In this document: positions 52,378 through 61,002 of the stretch, piece after piece | Numbering within the stretch: the first letter of the stretch is position 1 | Layout of the letters: every line of letters begins with the position of its first letter | Assembly: GCF_005484805.1 (NCBI RefSeq) | Contig: NZ_CP039432.1 | Coordinates: 496,001-560,000 of the forward strand | Reading direction: 5' to 3' | DNA: 64,000 nucleotides | Origin: Rhodococcus sp. SGAir0479 | Lineage (GTDB): Bacteria; Actinomycetota; Actinomycetes; Mycobacteriales; Mycobacteriaceae | Notes under the pieces: generated by a model | What the model saw: the letters and a program-made list of their open reading frames with translations, nothing else | What the model was told of the DNA's origin: nothing | The model's database searches: none | Position numbers and translations under genes: made by a program

Positions 52378-52406
52378 TTGACCGGACCGCCCCCCGATCC
52401 GAGGAT
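52378..52406 (+). promoter_or_regulatory. Promoter of the cysteine leader ORF / ssu operon
   Basis: TTGACC (52378-52383), a 17-base spacer and GAGGAT (52401-52406) form a good -35/-10 pair. The -10 ends seven bases before the ATG of the leader ORF, so transcription should begin at or next to that ATG. Confidence 0.55.
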
Positions 52407-52413
52407 TCTCGGC

Positions 52414-52497
52414 ATGACCACTGTCGCCGACACCCACGCGCCCCGGCATGCCCTCGAGGCCTGCTGCCGGTGTGCCCGCTGTCCGCGTCCGTTCTGA
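52414..52497 (+). CDS. Cysteine-rich leader peptide of the sulfonate operon, 27 residues
   Basis: ATG 52414 opens 27 codons beginning MTTVADTHAPRH and ending ACCRCARCPRPF, with four Cys codons at positions 17, 18, 20 and 23. It precedes four genes for uptake and desulfonation of organosulfur compounds. Leaderless polycysteine mini-ORFs are known in mycobacteria to sense cysteine by ribosome stalling upstream of sulfur genes. The same logic fits here: low cysteine stalls the ribosome and frees the downstream start of ssuA. Function is inferred. Confidence 0.75.
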   Translation: MTTVADTHAPRHALEACCRCARCPRPF

Positions 52498-52505
52498 TCC
52501 ACCGT

Positions 52506-52520
52506 CCCGCGCTGCGCGGG
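52506..52520 (+). promoter_or_regulatory. Attenuator-type hairpin CCCGCG-CTG-CGCGGG after the leader ORF
   Basis: A perfect 6-bp GC stem starts nine bases after the leader stop codon, where a ribosome stalled at the Cys codons would influence folding. Several alternative GC pairings with 52521-52560 are possible. Confidence 0.45.
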
Positions 52521-52590
52521 CCCGCTCACCGCCCACCACCGCAGGCGGCTCGGGCGCTCGTCTCGACCTTTTCCGTATCGGAGGTTTTCC

Positions 52591-53601
52591 ATGCGTCGTT
52601 CGACGCGAACACGTTTCGTTCTCGCGGCCCTGACAGCCGTGTCTGCGCTGACGGTCGGTGCCTGCAGCAGTTCCGGCGCGTCGGAACCGTCCGACACCGC
52701 CGGCAACCCGCAGGCCAGCGTCACGCTGCGCATCGGGGACCAGGTGAAGGGCACCCAGTCGCTGTTGGAGGCGGCCGGCGCGCTCGACGACCTCGACTAC
52801 CGGATCGAGTGGTCCACGTTCGAGGCCGGCCCGCCGTTGCTGGAAGCACTGGGCGCCAACAAGATCGATGCCGGCAGCACCGGCGACGTGCCGCCCGTGT
52901 TCGCCCAGGCCAACGGCAATTCCGGGCGTATCGTCGCGGTCCAGGCGCGGACCGGTGCCAACGACTTCCTCCTGGTGCCCGCGAACTCGACGGCGTCGTC
53001 CATCGCCGATCTGAAGGGCAAGAGGATCGCGGTGACACAGGGTTCGAGCTCGCACGGACTGGTGCTGGGACTGCTCGAACAGGCCGGGCTTCCCGTCTCG
53101 GACTTCCAGTTCCAGTTCCTCGGTCCCGCGGACGCCCTGAGTGCGTTCACGGCCGGCCAGGTCGACGCGTGGGCGGTCTGGAATCCGTACTCGACCATCG
53201 GGCAGAACACCGCCGGCGCCAAGGTGATCGCCGACGGCAGCGAGGTCACCACCGGGCAGACGTACTTCTCCGCCGCGTCGGACGCACTGGCCGATCCGGC
53301 GAAGTCGGCGGCCCTGGCCGACTTCTTCGGACGGTTGTCGCGCGCCCAGGTGTGGGCGGACACGCACCCCGAGGCGTGGGTGCCGATCTTCGCGAAGCTG
53401 ACCAAGCTGCCCGAGGACGTCGCGCAGGCATCCTTCGACACGTCCAAGGGGCACTATGTGCCCATCGACGGCGACCGCATCGCGAAGCAGCAGAAGCTGA
53501 TCGACCTGTTCGCCGCCGGGGGACTGCTGAAGCAGGCCCCGGTGGCGGCCGACTGGTTCGACGCCAGGTTCAACGACCGGATCGAGGCGGGGACGAAATG
53601 A
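52591..53601 (+). CDS. ssuA: Sulfonate ABC transporter substrate-binding lipoprotein
   Basis: A 336-residue periplasmic-type binding protein of the SsuA/NrtA/TauA group. A lipobox TVGACSSS places the lipid on Cys at about residue 25. Family features: LRIGDQVKGTQSLLEAAG, ANKIDAGSTGDVPPVFAQ near 88-105, and DLKGKRIAVTQGSSSHGLVLGLLE. CGGAGG lies before the ATG. It is the first gene of ssuACBD; its stop overlaps ssuC (ATGA). Confidence 0.92.
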   Translation: MRRSTRTRFVLAALTAVSALTVGACSSSGASEPSDTAGNPQASVTLRIGDQVKGTQSLLEAAGALDDLDYRIEWSTFEAGPPLLEALGANKIDAGSTGDVPPVFAQANGNSGRIVAVQARTGANDFLLVPANSTASSIADLKGKRIAVTQGSSSHGLVLGLLEQAGLPVSDFQFQFLGPADALSAFTAGQVDAWAVWNPYSTIGQNTAGAKVIADGSEVTTGQTYFSAASDALADPAKSAALADFFGRLSRAQVWADTHPEAWVPIFAKLTKLPEDVAQASFDTSKGHYVPIDGDRIAKQQKLIDLFAAGGLLKQAPVAADWFDARFNDRIEAGTK

Positions 53602-54440
53602 CCGCCGTCCTGACGAAGGAAGTGTCGGCGGCCGGCGCGCCCGGGAGCGCCGCCCCGGCGCGGACCGCGCGCACGAAACGCTCGTGGAAGCCGCTGCTGC
53701 GTCTCGTCTCGCCGCTGCTGCTCCTGGTGTTGTGGCAGGTGGTCAGCAGCGCGGGCCTGGTGTCCGACAAGACGCTGGCGTCACCGGCCCAGGTCGCGTC
53801 GGCGGCGTCCGAACTGTGGTCCGACGGGAGCCTGCAGGATGCGCTGGCCGTCTCCGTGCAGCGGGTCGCGCTCGGCGTCGTCCTCGGTGTCGCGCTCGCG
53901 GTGGTCCTCGGCGTGCTGGCCGGTTTCTCGCGCATCGTGGAACTCGCCATCGATCCGCCGATCCAGATGCTGCGGACCGTACCGTTCCTCGGGCTCATCC
54001 CACTGTTCATCATCTGGTTCGGGATCGGCGAACAGCCCAAGGTGTTCCTCGTCGCGCTCGGTGTGATGTTCCCGCTGTACCTCAACCTCTTTGCGGGGAT
54101 CAGGAGCATCGACGGGAAGCTGATCGAGGCTGCAGAGACGCTCGGACTCGGCAAGGTCCAGCTCGCGTTCCACGTCATCCTGCCCGGCGCGCTGCCGCAG
54201 GCGCTGACGGGACTGCGGATGTCCCTGGGCGTCGCGTGGCTGGCCCTCATCGTCGCCGAACAGATCAACGCGGACGCCGGCCTCGGATACCTGATCAACA
54301 ACGCCCGCATCTATTTCCGCATCGACATCGTCATCTTCGGTCTGCTCGTCTACGCGTTCCTCGGTCTCGCGACCGACGCGGTGGTGCGGGCCCTGGAAGG
54401 AAGGCTGCTGACATGGCGCAAGACGTACCAGGGGATGTGA
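53598..54440 (+). CDS. ssuC: Sulfonate ABC transporter permease
   Basis: A 280-residue permease with about six membrane segments and the EAA-type loop EAAETLGLGKVQLAFHVILPGALPQ in the last third (key residues EAAETLG and LPGALP). PIQMLRTVPFLGLIPLFIIWFG is typical of the SsuC/TauC group. The start overlaps ssuA and its end overlaps ssuB by 28 bases. Confidence 0.94.
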   Translation: MTAVLTKEVSAAGAPGSAAPARTARTKRSWKPLLRLVSPLLLLVLWQVVSSAGLVSDKTLASPAQVASAASELWSDGSLQDALAVSVQRVALGVVLGVALAVVLGVLAGFSRIVELAIDPPIQMLRTVPFLGLIPLFIIWFGIGEQPKVFLVALGVMFPLYLNLFAGIRSIDGKLIEAAETLGLGKVQLAFHVILPGALPQALTGLRMSLGVAWLALIVAEQINADAGLGYLINNARIYFRIDIVIFGLLVYAFLGLATDAVVRALEGRLLTWRKTYQGM

Positions 54441-55147
54441 GCGACGAAGTCGTCATCGCCCGCGGTGTGCGCCGGGTCTTCGGATCCGACGTCGTGCTCG
54501 ACGGGATCGATCTGACGCTGCGCCGCGGTGAGATCGTGGCGCTGGTGGGGCGCAGCGGGTCGGGCAAGTCCACGTTGCTGCGGACGATCGCCGGGCTCGA
54601 CCGCGGTCACGGCGGACGGATCGACCTCGACGGTTCCGTGGCGGTCGCCTTCCAGGAACCGCGGCTGTTGCCGTGGAAGCGGGTGCACCGCAACGTCTCG
54701 CTGGGGTTGTCCGGCGAGAACGGCAAGCAGCGCGCCGTCGACGCTCTCGCGGAGGTCAATCTCGGGCACCGGGTGGACGCGTGGCCGCTCACCCTGTCCG
54801 GTGGTGAGGCGCAACGCGTGTCGTTGGCGCGGGCGCTGGTTCGTGAGCCGGACCTGCTGCTGCTGGACGAGCCGTTCGGCGCGCTCGACGCGCTGACCCG
54901 AATAACGGCGTACGACCTGCTGATCCGGTTGTGGCGTCGCCACGGCTTCGCGGTCCTCCTCGTCACCCACGACGTCGAGGAGGCGGTGCTGCTCGCCGAC
55001 CGGGTCCTCGTGCTCGACGGTGGCCACATCGCGCACGACGTGGCGGTCACGGCGCCCCGCCCACGCTCGCGGGCCGACGACGGCGTCGTCGATCTGCGCA
55101 CGCGTGTTCTCGCTCATCTCGGTGTTCTCGAAGGGATTCCAGCATGA
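54413..55147 (+). CDS. ssuB: Sulfonate ABC transporter ATP-binding protein
   Basis: A 244-residue ATPase: Walker A GRSGSGKST near 43-51, Q-loop FQEPRLLPWKRV, ABC signature LSGGEAQRVSLARAL, Walker B LLLLDEPFGALD, switch His THDVEEA. The RLLPW segment is characteristic of SsuB/TauB. The start ATG 54413 lies within the end of ssuC, and its stop overlaps ssuD by four bases. Confidence 0.95.
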   Translation: MAQDVPGDVSDEVVIARGVRRVFGSDVVLDGIDLTLRRGEIVALVGRSGSGKSTLLRTIAGLDRGHGGRIDLDGSVAVAFQEPRLLPWKRVHRNVSLGLSGENGKQRAVDALAEVNLGHRVDAWPLTLSGGEAQRVSLARALVREPDLLLLDEPFGALDALTRITAYDLLIRLWRRHGFAVLLVTHDVEEAVLLADRVLVLDGGHIAHDVAVTAPRPRSRADDGVVDLRTRVLAHLGVLEGIPA

Positions 55148-56241
55148 CCCTGCACTTCCACTGGTACCTGCCCACGTCCGGTGACGGCCGGGAGGTGATC
55201 GGTGCGCTCGAGTCGCGGGACGCGTCGGGTCGGGCGTCGGAGTTCCGGCCGGCGTCGCTCGATTACCTGACGCTGGTCGCGAAGACCGCGGAACAACTCG
55301 GCTTCGAGGCGGTGCTCACGCCCACCGGGTCGTGGTGCCCGGACGCGTGGATCACCACCGCCGCCCTCATTCGGGAGACCCGCACGCTGAAGTTCCTGGT
55401 GGCCTTCCGCCCGGGGCTGATCACCCCGACGCTGGCCGCGCAACAGGCTGCCGCCTTCCAACAGTTGTCGAACGGCCGGTTGCTCCTCAACATCGTGACC
55501 GGCGGTGACGCCGAGGAGCAGCGCCGCTTTGGTGACTTCCTCACCAAGCAGGAGCGGTACGAGCGGACGGGGGAGTTCCTCGACATCGTGCGCGGGGCGT
55601 GGGGATCGGCACCCTACGACTACGCGGGCAAGTACTACACGGTCGAGGGTGCGGCGGCGTTCCCCACGCCCACTCCGGCGCCGGGGGTCTTCTTCGGTGG
55701 GGCGAGCGAGCCCGCACTGGACGTTGCGGCGCAGCACGTCGACACCTACCTGACCTGGACCGAGCCGCCGGCGAAGGTGGGTGCGCTGATCGACGACGTC
55801 CGTCGCCGCGCCGCTGCGCACGGGCGCACGCTCAGCTTCGGTATCCGCGCCCACGTGATCGCGCGGGACACGTCCGAGGAGGCGTGGGCGGAGGCAGACA
55901 AGCTCGTCGGGCGGATCAGCCCCGCCCAGATCGAGCTGGCCCGCACCCGGCTGGCACAGAGTGAGTCCGAGGGGCAGCGGCGACAGCTGGGGCTGAGCGC
56001 GGACCTGCGCAACCTCGAGGTGTATCGGGGGCTGTGGGCGGGCTTCGGGCTGGTCCGCGGCGGCGCCGGCACCGCCCTCGTCGGCAGCCACGAGGAGGTC
56101 GCCGCCCTGATCCAGGAGTACGCCGCGGTGGGTGTCGAACACTTCGTGCTCTCGGGCCAGCCGCACATCGAGGAGGCGTACTGGTTCGCGGAGGGCGTGC
56201 GTCCGATCCTGTCCCGTCGGGGGCTGCTGCAGGCGGCCTGA
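55144..56241 (+). CDS. ssuD: FMNH2-dependent alkanesulfonate monooxygenase
   Basis: A 365-residue LLM-class flavin-dependent enzyme that cleaves the carbon-sulfur bond of sulfonates, releasing sulfite and an aldehyde. FHWYLPTSGDGR, LTPTGSWCPDAWI, LKFLVAFRPGLITPTLAAQQ and NIVTGGDAEEQRRFGD are SsuD hallmarks. No flavin reductase (SsuE) is in the operon, so reduced FMN must come from elsewhere. It completes ssuACBD and supports the cysteine-leader interpretation. Confidence 0.94.
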   Translation: MTLHFHWYLPTSGDGREVIGALESRDASGRASEFRPASLDYLTLVAKTAEQLGFEAVLTPTGSWCPDAWITTAALIRETRTLKFLVAFRPGLITPTLAAQQAAAFQQLSNGRLLLNIVTGGDAEEQRRFGDFLTKQERYERTGEFLDIVRGAWGSAPYDYAGKYYTVEGAAAFPTPTPAPGVFFGGASEPALDVAAQHVDTYLTWTEPPAKVGALIDDVRRRAAAHGRTLSFGIRAHVIARDTSEEAWAEADKLVGRISPAQIELARTRLAQSESEGQRRQLGLSADLRNLEVYRGLWAGFGLVRGGAGTALVGSHEEVAALIQEYAAVGVEHFVLSGQPHIEEAYWFAEGVRPILSRRGLLQAA

Positions 56242-56339
56242 TCGACGGGTCCGGCCGCGGAAAACCGGTTGTCCGCGGCCGGGCCCCGGTCGTATCGTGA
56301 CGGTGATTAGCCGCCCGAACGATCGAAGGAGTCGGTCCC

Positions 56340-56828
56340 GTGGACCCGATCACCGAACGCGACCTGCGGGCGTCGTTCGTCAACTGTTCGAAGGGCGACG
56401 CCAAACGGCTGCCCGCGCCGCGGGACCTCGGCGATCGGCCGTGGGACGACCTGGATTTCCTGGGCTGGACCGATCCGTCGTTCCCCGGCCGGGGGTACCT
56501 GGTGGTCCCGCGGGAGGACGGGCCGGTCGGCATCGCCATGCGGTTCGAGCCGAACGGCTCCGCCAAGTCGCAGATGTGCGCGATCTGCCTCACCACGCAC
56601 ACCCGCGGCGGTATCGCGCTCATGACGGCCAACAAGATCGGCGAGTCCGGCCGGGCGGGCAACTCGGTGGGCATCTACATGTGCATCGACCTCGCCTGCC
56701 CGCTCTACGCGCGCGGCAAGAAGAAGCCCGCGCTCGGCAGCCGGTACCGCGAGGATCTGAGCCCGGAGGAGAAGACCGAGCGGGTCCGCGACAACGTCAA
56801 CGCGTTCGTCGACCGGCTGTACGCGTGA
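56340..56828 (+). CDS. FBP-domain protein (elongation factor G-binding type zinc finger)
   Basis: A 162-residue protein with a treble-clef-like zinc finger: CAICLTTHTRGG near residue 80 and MCIDLACPLYARGKK near 119, giving four Cys. This is the C-terminal FBP domain, which in staphylococci lets FusB-type proteins bind EF-G; actinobacterial relatives are single-domain. AAGGAG lies before GTG 56340. A role in ribosome or EF-G rescue is inferred from the family only. Confidence 0.78.
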   Translation: MDPITERDLRASFVNCSKGDAKRLPAPRDLGDRPWDDLDFLGWTDPSFPGRGYLVVPREDGPVGIAMRFEPNGSAKSQMCAICLTTHTRGGIALMTANKIGESGRAGNSVGIYMCIDLACPLYARGKKKPALGSRYREDLSPEEKTERVRDNVNAFVDRLYA

Positions 56829-56839
56829 ACCCGCGCGGG

Positions 56840-57751
56840 TCAGTGGGGCACGGCGAGTCCGAATTCCACTGATCCGTCCGCGTCGACGTCGTAGACCTCG
56901 ATCCCGTCGGTGACGTTCGCCTGATCCGTTCCGGTCGCAACCGCAATCTTGTTGCACGCGTTGCGCATCATGTCGATCACCAGCTCGACGGCCTCGGCAG
57001 GGGAGAAGTGCGCGCGAACCTCGGCGATCATCTGCGGATCGAGGTGCCCGGGCTGCCAGACGAGCGCGTCGGTCAGTGCGAGCGCCGCCCGGTGGCGCGC
57101 GGACAGGTCACCGGCCCGGAAGTCGTCGATCGCGCCGTAGAGCGCCTCGTCGCCGCCGGCCAGCATCGCGGTGCGGTTGCGCAGCGACTTGCACAGCCGG
57201 CAGTTGTGCTGGCGGGCCTGGTACAGGCGCACCACCTCCGTGGTGACCGGATCGAGTACGCGTACCCGTGCGACCTCGACGAGGGTGCGCTGGATCAGGG
57301 GCCACGGAGGGTGGTCGGTGTCCCACGCGTCGGGGACCGGCCAGTCCGGCCCGTCGCCCGGGAAGAGGGCGTCCAGACCCGCGCGGACGCGGGGCACCCA
57401 GTCGGCGACGTACAGGGACTGCACGAAGGCGCCGGTCCCGTCCCCGAGCGCCGTGTGCAGCCGTGCGCGCATGGCGTCGTCGATCATCGACACGTCGACG
57501 GTGAACTGTTCGGCGAACTCGACCGCCGGACCGACGGGTTCGGCGGTCCCGACGTCCGGGGGCGCGGGCAGGGCCGGCAGTGCCAGGGTCCGCGCACACA
57601 GCCCGCGGACCGACGCGGCCGGTGGTGTGCCGCCGACCGGCGGCACGGTGGCCACCAGTCGATCGAGGGCCGCGGCGACCTCGGGGGCGTGACGGTCCAA
57701 CGCCGCCGCGCCGTTCTCGTCGGTCCAGTAACCGACACTCGTAGCGTCCAT
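56840..57751 (-). CDS. AhpD-like (carboxymuconolactone decarboxylase-fold) protein
   Basis: A 303-residue, mostly helical protein of the AhpD-like superfamily. The redox motif is NCRLCKSLRNRT (CxxC) near residue 180, followed by GAIDDFRAGDLSARHRAALALTDAL, the typical surrounding helices. The first 100 residues are an unusual extension. AhpD relatives act as thiol reductants. It is convergent with the FBP gene and divergent from rtcB. ATG 57751 is the start. Confidence 0.75.
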   Translation of the reverse strand: MDATSVGYWTDENGAAALDRHAPEVAAALDRLVATVPPVGGTPPAASVRGLCARTLALPALPAPPDVGTAEPVGPAVEFAEQFTVDVSMIDDAMRARLHTALGDGTGAFVQSLYVADWVPRVRAGLDALFPGDGPDWPVPDAWDTDHPPWPLIQRTLVEVARVRVLDPVTTEVVRLYQARQHNCRLCKSLRNRTAMLAGGDEALYGAIDDFRAGDLSARHRAALALTDALVWQPGHLDPQMIAEVRAHFSPAEAVELVIDMMRNACNKIAVATGTDQANVTDGIEVYDVDADGSVEFGLAVPH

Positions 57752-57961
57752 CTGCGGTCCACCGGCCTTCCGGGTCGTGGCATCGTCGTTCCATTGAACT
57801 ACACCCGGCTCGCCGTCGCGGCCGGAAAGGTGAGCGAACAGTTGACGGGGCGCTGCTCGGGGCTTAATCGGTTGCGTTGCGGCGCAATGGCCGTAGCGTT
57901 GTGGTGACAACAACACAGGGGCCGACCCGTGCGCTGTGGGCCGGCCCGACCGGAGAAGGAC

Positions 57962-59158
57962 ATGACCCCGACCACGCACGATCACCACCTCGTGAACTTT
58001 GCCAGCCACATCGACGACGTCACCCTCGCACAGGCGCGCGAAACCGCGTCCATGCCGTTCGTGTACCCGCACGTCGCGCTGATGCCCGACGCGCACACCG
58101 GCAAGGGGTCCGCGGTGGGCACGGTGATCCCCACCCGCGGCGCGGTGATCCCGGCGGCGGTGGGCGTCGACATCGGGTGCGGAATGATCGCCGCCCGAAC
58201 ACAGTTCACGGCTGCCGACCTGGACCGTGCGGCAACGGACGGTCGGACGTTGCACGCACTGCGGCTGCGGATCGAGGACGCGATCCCGCTGTCCCCGGGA
58301 AACTACAACCTCACCGCATCCCTCGGGCAGTGGTTCGCGGAGGCGAAGATCGCCGAACTCGAGGAGCAGGCGGCACGCGACGGCGTCGACCTCTCGCACT
58401 CCCCGAAGTGGCGGGAGCAGCTGGGCTCGTTGGGTGGCGGCAACCACTTCATCGAACTGTGCCTCGACGAGAGTGAGCGGGTGTGGATGTTCCTGCACTC
58501 CGGCAGTCGAGGCGTGGGAAACAAGATCGCGCAGAAGCACATCGGCGTGGCCCAGAAGCTGTGCCGGACGTGGCACATCGAGCTGCCCAACCGCGACCTC
58601 GCCTACCTCACGGAGGGAGCGCCGGAGTTCTGGGCGTACATCCGGGAACTGCGGTGGGCGCAGCGATTCGCGCTGTTGAACCGGGCCGAGATGATGGACC
58701 GCTTCAGTGCCGTGCTGGGGGAGTGGATCGGTGAGACGGTGGTCGAGGCGGAGCGGATCAACTGTCACCACAACTACACCGAGCAGGAGGAGCACTACGG
58801 CGAAACCGTGTGGCTCACCCGGAAGGGCGCGGTGGATGCGCACGAGGGCGTCGACGCCGTCATTCCAGGCTCCATGGGAACCCGGTCGTACGTGGTCCGA
58901 GGTAAGGGCGATGTCCGGGGGTTGTCGTCGGCACCGCACGGGGCCGGGCGGCGGTTCTCCCGCACCCAGGCCCGGAAGCGGTTCACCGTCGCCGATCTCG
59001 CGGAGCGGATGCAGGGCATTGAGTACCGGCACGGGGCGGAGTGGATCGACGAGATTCCCGACGCCTACAAGGACATCGACGTCGTGATGGACGACGCCCG
59101 CGGTCTCGTGGAGATCCGGCACCGCCTGCGGCAGGTCCTCAACGTCAAGGGGACCTGA
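57962..59158 (+). CDS. rtcB: RNA-splicing ligase RtcB
   Basis: A 398-residue GTP- and Mn2+-dependent RNA ligase joining 2',3'-cyclic phosphate/3'-phosphate and 5'-OH ends. Metal residues lie in VGVDIGCGMIA (Cys), SLGGGNHFIE (His), FLHSGSRGVGNK (His) and INCHHNY. SSAPHGAGRRFSR holds the conserved HGAGR motif with the guanylylated His. Length fits the short bacterial RtcB group. GGAGAAGGAC precedes the ATG. No rtcA or archease is near. Confidence 0.95.
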   Translation: MTPTTHDHHLVNFASHIDDVTLAQARETASMPFVYPHVALMPDAHTGKGSAVGTVIPTRGAVIPAAVGVDIGCGMIAARTQFTAADLDRAATDGRTLHALRLRIEDAIPLSPGNYNLTASLGQWFAEAKIAELEEQAARDGVDLSHSPKWREQLGSLGGGNHFIELCLDESERVWMFLHSGSRGVGNKIAQKHIGVAQKLCRTWHIELPNRDLAYLTEGAPEFWAYIRELRWAQRFALLNRAEMMDRFSAVLGEWIGETVVEAERINCHHNYTEQEEHYGETVWLTRKGAVDAHEGVDAVIPGSMGTRSYVVRGKGDVRGLSSAPHGAGRRFSRTQARKRFTVADLAERMQGIEYRHGAEWIDEIPDAYKDIDVVMDDARGLVEIRHRLRQVLNVKGT

Positions 59159-59163
59159 CCGGC

Positions 59164-59253
59164 TCAGCTGAACTCGAACGTGCTCCCGAGGTTGATCAGG
59201 TTTCCGATCGTCCCGATGAGTGCGGGGAGAAGCGAGACGAGGTTGAGGTTCAT
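59164..59253 (-). CDS. Tiny amphipathic peptide, 29 residues
   Basis: ATG 59251-59253 has AAAGGT eight bases upstream and a -10-like TATATT about 50 bases upstream. The product begins MNLNLVSLLPALIGTIGNLI and ends STFEFS: a nearly uncharged hydrophobic/amphipathic helix without a signal peptide. In length and character it joins the two tiny proteins at 1.2-1.6 kb. It could be a short porin, a small membrane peptide or a toxin of type I kind. It was too short for standard gene calling. Confidence 0.5.
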   Translation of the reverse strand: MNLNLVSLLPALIGTIGNLINLGSTFEFS

Positions 59254-59303
59254 CGGTGACCTTTCGCGGGGCGGGACCGGCCGGCGGGGCGTTATGCGAC
59301 CGA

Positions 59304-59309
59304 AATATA
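59304..59309 (-). promoter_or_regulatory. -10 box TATATT of the 29-residue peptide gene
   Basis: TATATT on the minus strand is the most A/T-rich hexamer in the 120-base gap and fits a -10; a weak -35 (CCTGTT) lies 17 bases upstream. It leaves a leader of about 45 bases with an AAAGGT ribosome site. Confidence 0.45.
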
Positions 59310-59370
59310 GCCCGGAACGGTCCCCGAACAGGGCGTTTTGCGGGAACGGCTCCGGCGGAGTGGTGACTGC

Positions 59371-60290
59371 TCAGTACGGAAGGGTTGTGCCGGTGAGTTT
59401 TTCGGCCACCGCCCACAGCGACGGCGCGAGGTCGACGCCGCGCGAGGTGCGGGGTCGTTCGCACCGCCGGGTCGGTCCCACCAGCCCCATGCGCCCGCCG
59501 GGGCCGTAGTAGCCGCCCTGCACGGCCTCGGGGCTGGTCGCCGCGAAGAGCAGCGGTTCCACACCGTGCCGGGCGTCCTGCGAGGGCAGAACCGTCCGCT
59601 CGCTACCGGAGAACACGCCGTGCCGGGGCCGGTCGCGGCCCAGATTGGCGCCGGCAGTCTGCAGGTTGGTCCGGGTGTAGCCGGGTGCGCGTAGGTACTC
59701 AGTAGAGTCCAGTCGCACTCCTCGGCGACCCGCGCCAGGTGCTGGGCCATCAGCATGCCCGCGAGCTTGGACTGCGCGTAACTCATCGCCGGGCTGTAGC
59801 GGTGCCTCGACTGCAGATCCCGGAAGTTGATCCGGCCGTAGTGCGCCGTTGCGCTGGTCATCGTGGTCACGCGGGGCGCGGGCGCACCCAGCAGCAGCGG
59901 GAGCAGCAGGTTGGTCAGGGCGAAGGGGCCGAGAAAGTTGCTGCCGAACTGCAGTTCGAAGCCGTCGACCGTCTCGAACCGTTCCTGCGGGGACATGACG
60001 CCGGCGTTGTTGACCAGAATGTCGATCGGGCGGCCGTCGTCGAGGAAACCCGCGGCGAACTCCCGGACCGAGCCGAGATCGGCGAGATCGATGCGCCGGA
60101 TCTCGAGTCGGGCGCCCGGATCCTCGTGCAGCAGTTCCGCGCACGCCGCCTCAGCCTTGCTCGGGGTCCGGCAGGCCATCACGACGTGGGCACCCGCGGC
60201 GGCCATCCGCCGAGTCGCCTCCTTGCCGGTGCCGCTGTCGGCGCCGGTGACGACGACGTATCGGTCTGTCAGATCGGGAACCTGATACAC
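59371..60290 (-). pseudogene. Short-chain dehydrogenase/reductase, frameshifted near the C-terminus
   Basis: GTG 60290 (GGGAGG upstream) starts an [17 protein letters not shown] is the NAD(P)-binding glycine motif, [12 protein letters not shown] follows, and [11 protein letters not shown] carries the YxxxK pair. The frame runs to [12 protein letters not shown] and then continues as [15 protein letters not shown] in another frame to a stop at 59371. Adding one C in CCCGG (59681-59685) would restore a 306-residue oxidoreductase. This is either a recent inactivating deletion or a base-calling error in a short homopolymer. The family acts on retinol-like or protochlorophyllide-like substrates in name only. 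Confidence 0.85.
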
Positions 60291-60485
60291 GCCGACCACC
60301 CTCCCGTTCGCAGCACGGGGTCGATGCGCCCTCAATCTACCGCTCGGTCGGACGCGGAACCGGCGATCGTCGGGCTTCGTCATCTCCTCGGAACCGACCG
60401 GCGCGATGAGTTCTGCGCGCCGCGGCGGTCTGTCCCGACAGAGCACACGTTTCGGCGAAGCGACGACCGGAAGGATCCGATCACC

Positions 60486-60962
60486 ATGCAGAAGATCACC
60501 CCGTGCCTGTGGTTCGACACCGAGGGCGAGGAGGCCGCCGAGTACTACGTCTCGGTGTTCGAGAACTCGCGGATCCTGGAGGTCTCCCGATACGGTCCCG
60601 GGATGCACCGCCCGGAAGGTCTGGCGCTGACCGTCGAGTTCGAGCTGAACGGGCAGAGGTTCACCGCGCTCAACGGTGGGCCGGAATTCACGTTCGACGA
60701 GGCGGTGTCGTTCCAGGTGAGCTGCGCGGACCAGGCGGAGGTCGACCACTACTGGTCCCGGTTGACCGCCGACGGCGGGAAGGAGAGCCAGTGCGGCTGG
60801 CTGAAGGACCGGTGGGGGGTGTCGTGGCAGATCATTCCCGAGCAGCTCGCGTCCTACATCGGGGGTCCCGATCCGGACGGTGCGCAGCGCGCTATGCAGG
60901 CGATGCTGGGGATGCGCAAGCTCGACATCGACGCGATCCGGGAGGCGTACGAGGGCACCTGA
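60486..60962 (+). CDS. VOC-family (PhnB / glyoxalase-like) protein
   Basis: A 158-residue protein of the PhnB/3-dmu-9_3-mt-like VOC group: [42 protein letters not shown] and [18 protein letters not shown] are family hallmarks. The name methyltransferase sometimes given to it is not supported by a SAM site. Enzymatic role unknown. GGAAGGA lies before the ATG. Confidence 0.88.
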   Translation: MQKITPCLWFDTEGEEAAEYYVSVFENSRILEVSRYGPGMHRPEGLALTVEFELNGQRFTALNGGPEFTFDEAVSFQVSCADQAEVDHYWSRLTADGGKESQCGWLKDRWGVSWQIIPEQLASYIGGPDPDGAQRAMQAMLGMRKLDIDAIREAYEGT

Positions 60963-61002
60963 CGGTTTTGCCCCGCCCGGCCGAGTACGGTTCGCTGTCC
61001 GC

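Noticed and set aside
60486-60962. Annotation as a ubiquinone methyltransferase
   Set aside because: The family name 3-dmu-9_3-mt is misleading; the sequence is a VOC-fold protein with no SAM-binding motif.
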